64,000 nucleotides of DNA. Source: Leptospira langatensis. Its GTDB lineage: Bacteria > Spirochaetota > Leptospiria > Leptospirales > Leptospiraceae. This document shows, piece after piece, positions 44,503 through 54,206 of this stretch. The notes under the pieces are model-generated. The model was given only the letters and a program-made list of their open reading frames with translations, was not told where the DNA came from and did not search any database. Position numbers and translations under genes: made by a program. The number at the start of each line of letters is the position of its first letter. Positions within the stretch are counted from its first letter, which is position 1. Where the stretch lies: positions 62,001 through 126,000 of the forward strand of contig NZ_RQER01000004.1 in NCBI RefSeq assembly GCF_004770615.1. The letters run 5' to 3'.

Positions 44503-46278
44503 ATGCCTACTTCAATACACCCGCTTTCCATTTCCATTTCTCCCGTCGATACAAACCAAAATGCAATCCTGTATGTTCCAAATACGGACGGCACCCAAGT
44601 TCCTGCAAAAGATTATTTTACATTAAAAATTCTTAATAATGGAGATCACCCAGCTTCATTGAAAGGAGGAGATCCGGTTTCTGACAGCCAGACTTCCGGA
44701 GGCCCTGCCTTATTTATAATCTACCTGCCGGATAGTATATCTTTCGAATCCCTTTCTTCGGTACGATTGGATCCTGCATCCGGATGGAAATTAAAGTCTT
44801 TCTCGGACGACGGAGTTTATTTAGCAGTTTCTCCCGCAAGCGATACAATCGTGCCGGTTGGCGGAACGATTTCGATCTCTTTTATCGGCTTTACTTCCAT
44901 ACCCAGACAGATACCGCAAAGATTAAGCGTGAACGTTTTTAATGTGGATATTTCGATGATTGGAACAGGAGAATATGACTTTAACGTATTCGTACAACAA
45001 GTTCCCAAACAGGGAAACAAGGACTTGATACTGGAGTCCAGAACGACTGACAGCAATATAGTATACGTTACATCAGATAGCGATCCTGCCAACAGTGAAA
45101 ACGATCTAAATTTCTACTTAGTAAGTTCAGGTCGTTCTTCGAACGCTATTCCGGCTAAAGCGAACCAAACTTATCTTCGCATCTCTTTCGACACCGGAAA
45201 AGAAATGGGAGATGTCGCAGAAGCTACAGATCTGGAAGCGATAATCTTGGGAATAGTAAGGGCATATAAGAATAACTTCTCCTCCAGTTTCGAAAGAATC
45301 GGTAAGATACCTTCCTGGAAGTTCACAGCTGCAACCGACATATTTCTAAACGGAGGAAGTGACGATCGGATCGAGTTCGGCATCGAGAAATTGGTCACCC
45401 ATCTTTCTCCAGGCATCGCCAAGGTATATATAGAATATTATAATATACCAGGATATAACGACGGTTATTCGGATTTTACTCTGACCAAGGAATATCCGGA
45501 AGCGGTGATCAGCGGTTTTTTTTCATCCGATTACTCTATTATAGGGGGAAATTCCATTCTACTCCAATGGGAAACGGAAGGAACTTCGTATTGCACTCTC
45601 GAAGCTTCTACAGGGAATTTGTTGGATGAGAACGGTCAAACGATCCCCGCCTTTCAGTCCTTTCCAACATTTCAATCCGGAGTGAAAGTAACTCCCGTTC
45701 CAATAAGCCCTCCACCTGCCTCGGGAGGGATCATTTTTTCGATTTCTCTTCATGCGTTCAGCTTGGACGGAAGAAGCAGCAGTAGAGAAATCGGAATCCA
45801 AGTCCTTCCAGTTAGTTGTTCCTTATCCGCCTCCAACTTGGATCCGGTTCCTCCCGGAACGGCGGTCACATTAAGTTGGACTTCTCAAAATGCGAGATCT
45901 ATCAGCCTGGATCAGGGGATCGGAGATGTAAAGCAACAAGGGCAGATTTCAGTATCTCCACGAAATACGACCAGATATACATTGACCGCTATCGGATTAC
46001 AAACTGTTACTTCTTCCGTTGTAATCACCGTAGATGTGTTGTTTATCAACTACTTTCGCCCGGATGCTTCCGTGGTAGGAATAGGAGAGCCGGTTCAAAT
46101 CAGTTGGGATATTGCATTTGCGGTTTCGGTAACTTTAAACGGATCGCCTGTCTCCGCTTCAGGCTCTATGAGCTTTTCGATCAACGTATATTGCCAAACG
46201 TTCACTCTGGTCTGTCAGGGTAAGAACGGGCAATCTCTTACGCAATCCTTCGATGTATACGGCTCGGGCGCGATGTAA
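44503..46278 (+). CDS. 591-aa protein with Ig-like C-terminal repeats (paralogue A)
   Basis: A beta-rich protein with no signal peptide. Residues 1-340 form a unique domain (begins HPLSISISPVDTNQNAILYV; contains WKLKSFSDDGVYLAVSP and DIFLNGGSDDRIEF). From about 345 there are three Ig-like repeats, each with a central Trp: ILLQWETEGTSYCTLEAS, VTLSWTSQNARSISLDQGIG, and VQISWDIAFAVSVTLNG; they recall Ig-like modules found in bacterial surface proteins. It begins 5 bases after the 1222-aa gene and closes the operon. The gene at 46.3-48.3 kb is a paralogue with one more repeat, on the opposite strand. It may be a binding or adhesive subunit. Confidence 0.75.
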   Translation: MPTSIHPLSISISPVDTNQNAILYVPNTDGTQVPAKDYFTLKILNNGDHPASLKGGDPVSDSQTSGGPALFIIYLPDSISFESLSSVRLDPASGWKLKSFSDDGVYLAVSPASDTIVPVGGTISISFIGFTSIPRQIPQRLSVNVFNVDISMIGTGEYDFNVFVQQVPKQGNKDLILESRTTDSNIVYVTSDSDPANSENDLNFYLVSSGRSSNAIPAKANQTYLRISFDTGKEMGDVAEATDLEAIILGIVRAYKNNFSSSFERIGKIPSWKFTAATDIFLNGGSDDRIEFGIEKLVTHLSPGIAKVYIEYYNIPGYNDGYSDFTLTKEYPEAVISGFFSSDYSIIGGNSILLQWETEGTSYCTLEASTGNLLDENGQTIPAFQSFPTFQSGVKVTPVPISPPPASGGIIFSISLHAFSLDGRSSSREIGIQVLPVSCSLSASNLDPVPPGTAVTLSWTSQNARSISLDQGIGDVKQQGQISVSPRNTTRYTLTAIGLQTVTSSVVITVDVLFINYFRPDASVVGIGEPVQISWDIAFAVSVTLNGSPVSASGSMSFSINVYCQTFTLVCQGKNGQSLTQSFDVYGSGAM

Positions 46279-46311
46279 ATCTCAGACAAAGAGAAAATTA
46301 GATAAATATAA

Positions 46312-48345
46312 TTAAGATACGTTAGGATTTACCGTATACGATTGAGAGACCGGACCACCGGGACCTTGGGCAGTCAAAACAAAGGTAACACTCTGAGGAG
46401 CATCCCCCGTCCCGGCATCGACAGAAACTGTCCCCGAAACGGCGTCTGAAACCACACCCCCGTTCGCAATCAGTTGACAGGAAACTGCAGCTGCGGTCTG
46501 CCAATCGAAATTTGCTTTGGCTGTCTCAAAATAGAATTTATTCATCTGCCAATAACCACTCATGCTAACGATCTGAACTCCGTCCGTCGTATTAATCGAT
46601 ATGGATTGAGAAACCGGACCGTTCCCACCGTTACATGTCAACGTAAATGTATTGAACGTATGAGTTAAAGGAAGCTGAATGCTACCTTTTGCAGAAGTGA
46701 GGACGGTTCCGTTAATATCAAGTGAGGATGCAAATTCGGTGTCCCATTGAAACGTTATCTGATCACCTAGTTTCCCGGAGGTCGCACTTGCGATAAAACT
46801 ATTAATTTTCACGGTCTGCACATGAACGACAACGGAAGAATTAATCGGTCCATATAATCCTTGAGCGGTCAGAGTATATACCGTATCATGAGTGGGAGAA
46901 ACTTCAAGAGAACCCGCGGAGGAAACGGAACCTAATCCTTGGTCTATCGAAAGAGAGTGCGCATATTGGGAACTCCAACTTAACATTACCTTACTACCGA
47001 ATGAAATAGGATCGCTGACCGACGCCACCAATGAACAACTTACAGGCTCAATCAAGATCCCGATCTGCTTGGTATTACTTCTGCCATCCAGAGTAAAAGC
47101 CGTGAGTCCCACTGAAAATAAAACAGGTGCGCCGGAATTCTGCACATCTGGCAAAACCGGCGTTATCTTTAAACCAGACTCCATCTGAGAAAAAGTCTTA
47201 TAAGTCGGAATAGTCTGACCTCCTATATCGGAAATGCTCCCTATATTCGAACTCAAAGTACAGTAGTCCGCGCCTTGGGTTTGCCACTGTAGAGTAATAG
47301 AATCTCCGTTCGCGATCTTGTTTGGAGATATGAAAAAAGCACTGATTACGGCCGCAGGTAATTCTTTTTGGAGGGAAAAGCTAGCATAACCGTCATTAAA
47401 ACCGGGAATATCGAAAAATTCAAGGTATACGTTCGCAATCCCGGGCTGTATATGACTTATCAAATTCTGCAATTGAAATTCCAACCTGTCATTACTTCCG
47501 CCGTTTAAAAATACGTTGGTACTGGCGGTAAATTTCCAAGTCGGAACAGTTTGGATCCTCTCTACGGAAAGAGTGAATAAATTCTGATAGTTTCTCAAAA
47601 GAGAAATACTAGCCAATACCGCGTCGGCAGCACTAGTCAAATCCCCCAACCCATCGCCGGTATCAAAGGAAATCCTAATATATGAAAGATTCGCAATTGC
47701 GGGTATCGTAATTGCATTAGGATCGTTACTCATTAAATAAAAGTTAATATCGTTTTCGTTATTCGTAGCCGATCCGGAAGGGGTCAGGTAGATAGAGGAA
47801 GAATTTTCCGAACCCGCAAATAAAACCAGATCCTTATTACCCGCTTTAGGAACCTGTAAAATAACCGTATTAATCGAGTAGATGCCGTCACCGACGATCG
47901 AAGAGTCCAAATTGTACAAATTAAGGTTCAAACTTTGTGGAATTAAACGCGGAGTAGAAGTTTTGAAACCGGTGAATTTGATGGCGATGCTCCCATTTGC
48001 CGGAATGGAAGTATCCGCAATAGGAGAAAGCATCAAATATAGACCATCATCCGAAAAACTCTTAGCCTTCCATCCAGTCTGAGGATCTATTTGGATTGCT
48101 TCCAGATCCGAGGCCGTAAATGAAACGGGAAAAAAAACGCTGAGTAAAAAATTACCGGAAGGAATCGATTGGTCGGATACTGGAGTACCTTGTTTTAAAA
48201 GGATAGATTGCTGACCGTTATTCGAAAGTTGGATTTCGAAAATTTTATCCGACGGAACTGGATCCCCCGATTGATTAGGAACATAAATGATCGCATTTCC
48301 TTGCGAGTCCAATGGAGAAAATTTTACATTTAATGTTCGATCCAT
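46312..48345 (-). CDS. 677-aa protein with Ig-like C-terminal repeats (paralogue B)
   Basis: A paralogue of the preceding gene along its whole length: FSPLDSQGNAIIYVPNQSG against ISPVDTNQNAILYVPNTDG, WKAKSFSDDGLYLMLSP, VFLNGGSNDRLEF and GIANVYLEFFDIPGFNDGYA all have counterparts. The C-terminal repeats are ITLQWQTQGADYCTLSS, VMLSWSSQYAHSLSIDQGLG, ITFQWDTEFASSLDING and a fourth, ANFDWQTAAAVSCQLIANGG, absent from paralogue A. No signal peptide. It converges on the operon, with its own ribosome site (AGGATCGGAA) and its own promoter region, so its expression may differ. The pair seems to have arisen by inverted duplication. Confidence 0.78.
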   Translation of the reverse strand: MDRTLNVKFSPLDSQGNAIIYVPNQSGDPVPSDKIFEIQLSNNGQQSILLKQGTPVSDQSIPSGNFLLSVFFPVSFTASDLEAIQIDPQTGWKAKSFSDDGLYLMLSPIADTSIPANGSIAIKFTGFKTSTPRLIPQSLNLNLYNLDSSIVGDGIYSINTVILQVPKAGNKDLVLFAGSENSSSIYLTPSGSATNNENDINFYLMSNDPNAITIPAIANLSYIRISFDTGDGLGDLTSAADAVLASISLLRNYQNLFTLSVERIQTVPTWKFTASTNVFLNGGSNDRLEFQLQNLISHIQPGIANVYLEFFDIPGFNDGYASFSLQKELPAAVISAFFISPNKIANGDSITLQWQTQGADYCTLSSNIGSISDIGGQTIPTYKTFSQMESGLKITPVLPDVQNSGAPVLFSVGLTAFTLDGRSNTKQIGILIEPVSCSLVASVSDPISFGSKVMLSWSSQYAHSLSIDQGLGSVSSAGSLEVSPTHDTVYTLTAQGLYGPINSSVVVHVQTVKINSFIASATSGKLGDQITFQWDTEFASSLDINGTVLTSAKGSIQLPLTHTFNTFTLTCNGGNGPVSQSISINTTDGVQIVSMSGYWQMNKFYFETAKANFDWQTAAAVSCQLIANGGVVSDAVSGTVSVDAGTGDAPQSVTFVLTAQGPGGPVSQSYTVNPNVS

Positions 48346-48870
48346 ATTCCGATCCTGTAATGGTTCATTAAGAACTTATGCTTATAATATCCGAAAAGAC
48401 GGGGCTTACCCTTTACTCCCGGAATTCCAAATAGAATAGATCATCATGTCAAATTCAAGTCAAAAAACACAATTTACTAAACTTATTAACGAAAGAACTT
48501 AATATCTGGGCCAAGTTATATTCGAATATGCTAAAATAAGAGAAGGAATGAAAAAGAAATAATTAGGCAGCCTCCTTTATCATCGATCGATTCACAGTCC
48601 GTCAGGTAAAACTTTACATTCGCAAGCAATAGATAGAAACATCGAGGCCTAAAAGCCCCCTTTGCATATTCACATACAGGGTCTTTAACTGGAAAAATTA
48701 ACACGATTTCAGAGTTTCGATTTTTCCGATCTTCTTAACTTTTAAAAACAGTTTAACTTGAAATCGCGAATAAAAGTATGCATAATGTTATTCAATAAGA
48801 TTGATCCCTATTCACATGGAACCAATCTCAAAGTTTCTGACATAGAAAGATGTCAGCGCTAGCCCTGCTT
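48346..48870. other. intergenic region with no recognised gene
   Basis: AT-rich stretch upstream of paralogue B. It must contain that gene's promoter on the minus strand. I see several short A/T runs and a weak hairpin (GGCCTAAAAGCC followed by CCCTTT near 48645) but no RNA gene, repeat array or open frame worth reporting. Confidence 0.4.
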
Positions 48871-48875
48871 TTTCT

Positions 48876-49156
48876 TCCATTTTAAAGCATATTCTTTTTC
48901 CAACTATGAAAACCAAGTAGCAGAAGGAAACCATAGAGTTTTAAGGACTGCATTTGCGGCTTATGGATATATAAAGCCAAAGTATTCTCAATTGTATCTG
49001 AATGAGTTTAGCTTCATTAAGAATGCAAATGTATTTGGGTCGGATGTGTTAGTTGAGTCGGTTAGTGATGATTCTTGTTTGAGTGGGGATGCTGTTTCTG
49101 TCAATCCGAGAGCCGGGAAGAGGGAGAAGGCAGTTCGGATTGACAGCAAAAGATGA
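48876..49156 (+). pseudogene. open-frame remnant without start codon
   Basis: The frame reading [20 protein letters not shown], then [20 protein letters not shown], then [20 protein letters not shown] is open for about 90 codons to a stop at 49154-49156, next to the end of the PilZ gene on the other strand. No ATG or GTG begins it and a stop lies just upstream. The residues look protein-like rather than random. I take it as the 3' part of a disrupted gene of unknown family (a transposase or mobile-gene tail is possible). Confidence 0.4.
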
Positions 49157-50434
49157 TTACTCCGAAAGCACTTTCAGTTTCTTTTCGAAAATGTAGTTTT
49201 GCAGGAAGACCATGTCATCCGGATTGGAATCGAAGAAGTTTACTCCGAGATGGAACTTTCCGTCGGGCAACTCCAGGAAACGGACGACTTCTCCCCTAAG
49301 AACAAGCTCCCTTTCATGAATCGGCACAAACATTTTAATAATATTATGTTTTTTTAAATATTGAAAAGTCCTTTCGTCCTCTATTTCATAAAGGAGTCCA
49401 TTCATACTGATGTCCAAGATGCGGGTTACGGCCTTCTCGTTTCGAAAATTGTCCTGGCGAATATATACCTTGGTTAAGGCATACGTCAGGATCTCACCTA
49501 ATTCCTCGATATATAATGCCTGTTGTTGCACGATAGAGAATTTATCCATGGCGGTGGTATAAACCCGTATATACCCGATCGGATCATTAAACAGTCGTAT
49601 CGGTGTTACTATATAGGAGATCATAAAGTCGCGGATCTCCTCTTTTTGCAGCTCTCTAAAAAACTCGTCCGCTTTCGCCTGGTTTTGGGTCTTAACAAGA
49701 TGCAGATACTCGTCCCTGAAATTATCCAGGAAAGGATCCTTCTCCTCTCCTATATAGTTCATGATCAGGGAGCAATCAGGTACATATACGGATCGATTGT
49801 ATTTGCGAATGAACCGAGTGAGAAAACTTTCTTCTTTCCCAGGACCGAAGAATACGATCTCAAAATCCTTGGAAACTCCCAGGATATAATCCGTAGCCAT
49901 TAGATTGATCAGCTTCAGACTTGGATTGTCCTTCTTGATCTCCTTCATTAAATGAAAGAAACGTTGCTCCACACTTAGGTTCTTTCCAAGCTCTCTTTCT
50001 CCCCCGCTCAAGGAACGATAGAGGATCACATAATTCATGAATAGATCGTCTACTGCGACCCGGATATTCTTTCTAAAGGCGGCTGCTTGTAATTCCGAAG
50101 GGATCTTTATCCGTACATGATCCTCCCAAAAATCGAGGAGGACGACTTCGAATTGATAGAGTATATTCAAAATTTCGAAACTGATTTTTGCACGCAGAAT
50201 TCCTTTGGGCTGAAGATATGGAACATAGAGTATGAGCGTATCCTCTCCGACTTCTTCTACAATGGAATTGAGCTTGTCCCCCTCATAATCGAAAGGGAAT
50301 TCTCTCTGATCCGCCTTTAAGCTGTAAAAGAGATGTTTCACCAAATTGATATCTGAGCCGATGATTGTTTCCCCAAACATCGTTTCCAAAATCGTTATCA
50401 GTTCTTGGAGTGTATCCGATCGTCCTACAGCCAT
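49157..50434 (-). CDS. PilZ-domain protein (leptospiral DUF1577-like)
   Basis: A 425-residue soluble protein. The N-terminal domain (about 1-130) contains [20 protein letters not shown] and [20 protein letters not shown] followed by [12 protein letters not shown], which resembles a YcgR-type flagellar-brake N-domain plus RxxxR-like linker. The middle (about 150-310) is GAF-like in pattern. The C-terminal PilZ-like region has [16 protein letters not shown] and [20 protein letters not shown] followed by GVNFFDS. If c-di-GMP binding, it could act on motility or surface functions; this is inference. It has the same general design as the protein at 14.3-15.5 kb and stands alone. Confidence 0.7.
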   Translation of the reverse strand: MAVGRSDTLQELITILETMFGETIIGSDINLVKHLFYSLKADQREFPFDYEGDKLNSIVEEVGEDTLILYVPYLQPKGILRAKISFEILNILYQFEVVLLDFWEDHVRIKIPSELQAAAFRKNIRVAVDDLFMNYVILYRSLSGGERELGKNLSVEQRFFHLMKEIKKDNPSLKLINLMATDYILGVSKDFEIVFFGPGKEESFLTRFIRKYNRSVYVPDCSLIMNYIGEEKDPFLDNFRDEYLHLVKTQNQAKADEFFRELQKEEIRDFMISYIVTPIRLFNDPIGYIRVYTTAMDKFSIVQQQALYIEELGEILTYALTKVYIRQDNFRNEKAVTRILDISMNGLLYEIEDERTFQYLKKHNIIKMFVPIHERELVLRGEVVRFLELPDGKFHLGVNFFDSNPDDMVFLQNYIFEKKLKVLSE

Positions 50435-50611
50435 ACGTTTAAAAGGAAAAGACTTCCCCTATCTATATTTCGACTCCGCGCTATCCTGAATTCAGTTTGT
50501 CTTTCAGGAAAGAAGACACCGAATCTTTTTTCTTCGAATGAGACATATATGCGGCATTTGAGGAAGGAAATTGTTCGGGGGAATTTTTATGCTTTTGCCG
50601 AAAAATAAACC

Positions 50612-51139
50612 ATGGCAGAGAATAAATCCGAACTCAATCCAGAACTCTTCGATATGATGCGCCAGGGCAAACTTTCCGCGAGCAAGATCCTGAACCTGAT
50701 CTCTCTGCGAGAGATCGTGGATAAATTCGCATCCAAGCCTTTCTTAGAAGAAGAAAAATTGGCCGAGATCAAACAACTCACTGGAGTCGAGCCGGATATT
50801 CTCACTTGGGGGGATTATTTCCAAACGGAGATCGCTTCCCGCTATTTCGATAAGACTGATTCCGATTTTACAAAGATCGTCGACACGATCCGTTTCGATA
50901 TGATCTCCGCTCATCTTATCTTCTCCGATAAGCCGGATTACTTCACTGATTCTGTTAGAGGCCAAGCTATCGCTTCTCGCTCCATCGATAGTAGCTTCTG
51001 GAGCCTAGAAGACGAAGAAAATATCCATCTAGAGATCCTTCTGGATTATTTCGAACAGATGGGATTGGGCGAAAAACCTCTTGCCGTTTCCGATAGAGTT
51101 TGGTACGAAAGTTTCGAGCTCAAACAGGAAGCGGTTTAA
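50612..51139 (+). CDS. hypothetical protein upstream of crotonase
   Basis: A 175-residue acidic, soluble, mainly helical protein starting [20 protein letters not shown]. No motif recognised; it appears to be a lineage-conserved protein. Its stop overlaps the ATG of the crotonase gene by one base (TAATG), so the two are translationally coupled and probably functionally linked, for example as an accessory subunit in acyl-CoA metabolism. That link is inference from gene order only. Confidence 0.7.
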   Translation: MAENKSELNPELFDMMRQGKLSASKILNLISLREIVDKFASKPFLEEEKLAEIKQLTGVEPDILTWGDYFQTEIASRYFDKTDSDFTKIVDTIRFDMISAHLIFSDKPDYFTDSVRGQAIASRSIDSSFWSLEDEENIHLEILLDYFEQMGLGEKPLAVSDRVWYESFELKQEAV

Positions 51140-51927
51140 TGGCATTAGTCGAATCAGAAACAGTAGAACTATCCTCCGAATCTAGAATAGAGATCCTTTA
51201 TTTAAATAATCCGGAAACCAAGAACTCCATGACCGTACCTATGGGTCTGGAGTTTAAGGCACAGATAGAGAGATTAAAAAAAAATCCTCCTCGCGCAGTA
51301 GTAATAACCGGTAAGAGCAATATTTTTTCCGCAGGGGGTAATTTTGAATTACTCAAATCCTTTGCGGAGAAGTCCTTCGAAACGAATAAGAAGGAAATGT
51401 TCGAATTCTATAATCTTTTTCTCACAGTACGGGACTTAAATGTGCCTGTGATCTGCGCTGCAAACGGTCATGCGATCGGCGCGGGCCTTTCTATCACTCT
51501 TGCCTGTGATCTAAGGGTCTTTGCCAACGATGGAAAATACCAATTCAATTTCGTAAAACTGGGCATCCATCCTGGAATGGGATCTAGCTTTCTAACTAAG
51601 GAGCTTTTCGGCCAGAGCCTTGCGAATCGTCTTCTATTCTTAGCGGAGTCCTTAAGCGGGCAAGAATGTCTTTCATTAGGAATTTGTTATGATTCCGTTC
51701 CGAAAGACGAAGTGTTGCAAAGAGCGATCGAGATCGCTATCTCCATTTCGGAAAGCGCCCCTATGGCGTTGAGCGAACTTAAAAAGAATTCATACGATAG
51801 AGAAAGCTTGAACGCAGCACTTCGCAAAGAAGCGGAATCTCAAGCATTGAATTTTATCTCCCAAGATTTCAAAGAAACGATCAAGTCCATAGAAGAAAAG
51901 AGAAAGCCCGTCTTTAAGGGATTCTAG
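51139..51927 (+). CDS. enoyl-CoA hydratase/isomerase (crotonase) family protein
   Basis: A 262-residue crotonase-fold protein. The oxyanion-hole segments are [18 protein letters not shown] and [20 protein letters not shown], followed by [15 protein letters not shown]. Aligning by eye with the mitochondrial enoyl-CoA hydratase, the two catalytic glutamates appear to be replaced (Phe or Val near the first, Arg near the second in SLANRLLF), so simple hydration is unlikely; isomerase, hydrolase or a non-catalytic role are alternatives. Start ATG 51139 with AGGAAG is chosen over an upstream in-frame start. It is coupled to the preceding hypothetical gene. Confidence 0.88.
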   Translation: MALVESETVELSSESRIEILYLNNPETKNSMTVPMGLEFKAQIERLKKNPPRAVVITGKSNIFSAGGNFELLKSFAEKSFETNKKEMFEFYNLFLTVRDLNVPVICAANGHAIGAGLSITLACDLRVFANDGKYQFNFVKLGIHPGMGSSFLTKELFGQSLANRLLFLAESLSGQECLSLGICYDSVPKDEVLQRAIEIAISISESAPMALSELKKNSYDRESLNAALRKEAESQALNFISQDFKETIKSIEEKRKPVFKGF

Positions 51928-51937
51928 GCTCGATCTT

Positions 51938-51955
51938 TCAATCGTTTAAGATTGA
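51938..51955. terminator. short hairpin between converging genes
   Basis: TCAATC and GATTGA form a 6-bp stem with a 6-base loop just after the crotonase stop, in the gap to the converging secreted-protein gene. No T-run follows, so it is a weak terminator candidate. Confidence 0.3.
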
Positions 51956-51999
51956 GGCGTTATTCGAAAGGATCACGGCAGGGCCTTACTCGAATATAC

Positions 52000-53265
52000 T
52001 TAAAGATTCTTTAATAAAGGCTTTAAATCGATCAGTATCTGTTCTTCGGGAACTGTCAGATCCAGCTTTTCGACTTTCTTCGGGATCCTTCCGGAAGAAA
52101 CGTCATCGGAGAGGGCTTTTATCTTTGTGAGTATCTGTTCTTCCGTGCAATTCGAGATAGAAATGATATTCGGGATATCCCTTCCCCAAGAGAATCTAAG
52201 ACCGGGAGAATCCACAAAGAAAGACTCGGTAATTCCGTCCCCTTCTTTGTCTATCATCGTGTAAACGGTAGAATCTCCGGTAATTACGGTGACCTTCTTC
52301 CCTTTCAAATAACGTTCCACTTTGATCCGAGTATTGGTCATATCCCGGTTCCAAAGATAGTAATATAGTTTGTCTATCTGAGAATCGATAAGCTTGTCTA
52401 CGGCGGCACGATAAAGCTGCCCGTATTTCTTTCCGACTTCTTCTTCTCCTCTCATCAAGCCGTCCACTTCTCTTGGAGTTGTAGAATGCAGATAAAAATC
52501 GGGAGCTCCGTTAGAAGCATTACTGTAGAAATTTTGGTCCCTTCTATCCCCAGGATAAGGATTCGAATCGGGAGAAGAATTATTCAAAAAACCTAATAGA
52601 AACCTTTTTCGCTCCTGCGTTTTCGCTTTCAATTCCTCGTAACGGGTCCTTAAGGAAGTCGTCTTAGGGGAATCCTTGCCGTAAATTCTCTCCGTCCTGG
52701 AAAACTCGGCGAAGCTAGCCTTCTCCGCTGCATACAGCTTCAAAAGCTCGTCGTCGTATTTTACAAGGAGATCGAATTCTTTATTTTTCTGCTCCGGCTC
52801 ACTTGTTTGTACCGGAGCAGGGGCCGGGTTTGGTTTATCATGAGGATTAGTGCTTGCAGTTTTACTAATGGAGTACGATCTTTCCGATTCGGGAAGTTTA
52901 GAGTATTCCTGTTCTAATTCTCTCATTCGAGTGAATTTATAGATCTTACTTAAGTATTCCTTCTCCTTCTCCCGAACCTGAACCGGATCGTCGTAGCCAT
53001 CCTTTAAGAGAGTAAGTTGCCCTCTTTCTATGATGAGAAGCGTGGACTCGGATGTATCCTTATTCAGGTTGCGATCCAGAAGAGGTTTTCCTTCCTTGTC
53101 GATCAATTGGATAGAATGAAATGCAAGTCTGTCTGTGCGAAAATCGCTGATATTACCGATATCAGGAGAGATTTGCAGATCGGGTGCGGCATAATCCGTA
53201 GAGATTGCAGTTATAAACAGCAAAACAATGCTAAGACGGAAAAGAATGGAACGAGAACCGGACAT
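52000..53265 (-). CDS. secreted hypothetical protein
   Basis: A 421-residue exported protein. The start MSGSRSILFRLSIVLLFITA has a typical signal peptide with probable cleavage after DYAA. The mature part contains a charged helical centre (SLRTRYEELKAKTQERKRFL) and a C-terminal region that reads TVITGDSTVYTMIDKEGDGI followed by TESFFVDSP, which might be a small Ca- or ligand-binding beta unit. No named family. The frame extends to a TTG at 53304, but the ATG at 53265 begins the signal peptide cleanly. It is on the same strand as the GerMN/AmiC genes but separated from them by a GC-rich element. Confidence 0.7.
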   Translation of the reverse strand: MSGSRSILFRLSIVLLFITAISTDYAAPDLQISPDIGNISDFRTDRLAFHSIQLIDKEGKPLLDRNLNKDTSESTLLIIERGQLTLLKDGYDDPVQVREKEKEYLSKIYKFTRMRELEQEYSKLPESERSYSISKTASTNPHDKPNPAPAPVQTSEPEQKNKEFDLLVKYDDELLKLYAAEKASFAEFSRTERIYGKDSPKTTSLRTRYEELKAKTQERKRFLLGFLNNSSPDSNPYPGDRRDQNFYSNASNGAPDFYLHSTTPREVDGLMRGEEEVGKKYGQLYRAAVDKLIDSQIDKLYYYLWNRDMTNTRIKVERYLKGKKVTVITGDSTVYTMIDKEGDGITESFFVDSPGLRFSWGRDIPNIISISNCTEEQILTKIKALSDDVSSGRIPKKVEKLDLTVPEEQILIDLKPLLKNL

Positions 53266-53332
53266 GACTGCTTTGAATATCGGTAAAGTCGAGGTCGAAA
53301 ACAAGACCGGCTCGGGATTTTAATCAGCTTGG

Positions 53333-53395
53333 CCCCCACCCTCATCGGGTGGTGGAGGTGGGTCCCCAGTGGGAGAAGCTCGCCTCCCCTATATC
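53333..53395. repeat. GC-rich double-hairpin element
   Basis: A strikingly GC-rich block inside AT-richer surroundings. CCACCC-TCATC-GGGTGG (53336-53352) forms one hairpin, and GGGAG...CTCCC (about 53371-53388) a second. It lies between two minus-strand genes. It may be a dispersed intergenic repeat or a structured terminator; only its local structure can be seen here. Confidence 0.4.
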
Positions 53396-53450
53396 AGAAA
53401 ATCATTCTTTTTGCAAAGTTAAAATTTACTCGAAAATCCTGTGGGAACTC

Positions 53451-54206
53451 TTATCTCGAATGCGAACCCGAAAGTGAATATGTGAGTCCGTTAAGATCGG
53501 AAGTTTCTCCGCCTAATCTGTATTCGATGCGTTTAATCTCCGGAAAATTCTCGAATAAGGTCTTCTCTACGGCCAGAAAGGCGGAAGATAAAAGCAGCAG
53601 TTTTTTACGGCCAATCTCGGCGGACTTTTGCTCTTCTGTCAACTGACTTGCATACGTATAATCGATACGGAACTTAATCTCGCTTAAAAGATTTTCCAAA
53701 GTGGATTTGCGAAAGTCGAGAATAAGAAGGTCTCCTCTCTTCCAAATGGAGATGACCGAGTCTTGCAAGTTCGGTAACTTTTTTAGATTTCGAAATTGTG
53801 CAGTAGAATTTGGAACGCTTGGATCGAAATAATTGGACTCTCCCGTTTCTCCGATCAGAGTAAGAGCATCGTGTCTGAAATCTTCTCCAGTTAATAGAAC
53901 TCTTCGTTTAACAGGATAGACCTGACCTTCTCCGTCCGATTCGAAAATGACCGCTTCTTTTCTTGGATCGATATTAGGAAGATCGTAGAGAGTAAAAGGC
54001 ACGAGTAGTTTAAGCGGGTTCTTGCCCGCCAGAATGAAACCTGTCAGGAATAATAAGACCGTGATCCATGAATACGTTAGGAACAACATCCTCTTGGATT
54101 CGGGAGAATCGGAAGGTCGAGTCGCCAGGCCGAAAATCCAGGCATAAAAAGCTTCCCAACGAGCCAGGATCGCAGCCCAAATTTCCTTAATCTTTTGCAA
54201 GTTCAT
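53451..54206 (-). CDS. GerMN-domain-like membrane-anchored protein
   Basis: A 251-residue protein with one membrane helix (LFLTYSWITVLLFLTGFILA, about 41-60) and a C-terminal extracytoplasmic domain. That domain has RVLLTGEDFRHDALTLIGET, DSVISIWKRGDLLILDFRKS, then LLLLSSAFLAVEKTLFENFP and IKRIEYRLGG, a pattern resembling GerMN domains (named from Bacillus GerM), which occur in cell-envelope proteins. It overlaps the end of the amidase gene by 20 bases and probably works with it in peptidoglycan remodelling. The family call is moderate. Confidence 0.68.
   Translation of the reverse strand: MNLQKIKEIWAAILARWEAFYAWIFGLATRPSDSPESKRMLFLTYSWITVLLFLTGFILAGKNPLKLLVPFTLYDLPNIDPRKEAVIFESDGEGQVYPVKRRVLLTGEDFRHDALTLIGETGESNYFDPSVPNSTAQFRNLKKLPNLQDSVISIWKRGDLLILDFRKSTLENLLSEIKFRIDYTYASQLTEEQKSAEIGRKKLLLLSSAFLAVEKTLFENFPEIKRIEYRLGGETSDLNGLTYSLSGSHSR

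Noticed and set aside
30008..48345. Prophage or contractile injection (phage-tail-like) cluster
   Set aside because: No sheath, tube, baseplate, spike, portal, terminase or AAA+ ATPase is recognisable, and the protein sizes and repeats do not fit a tail module.
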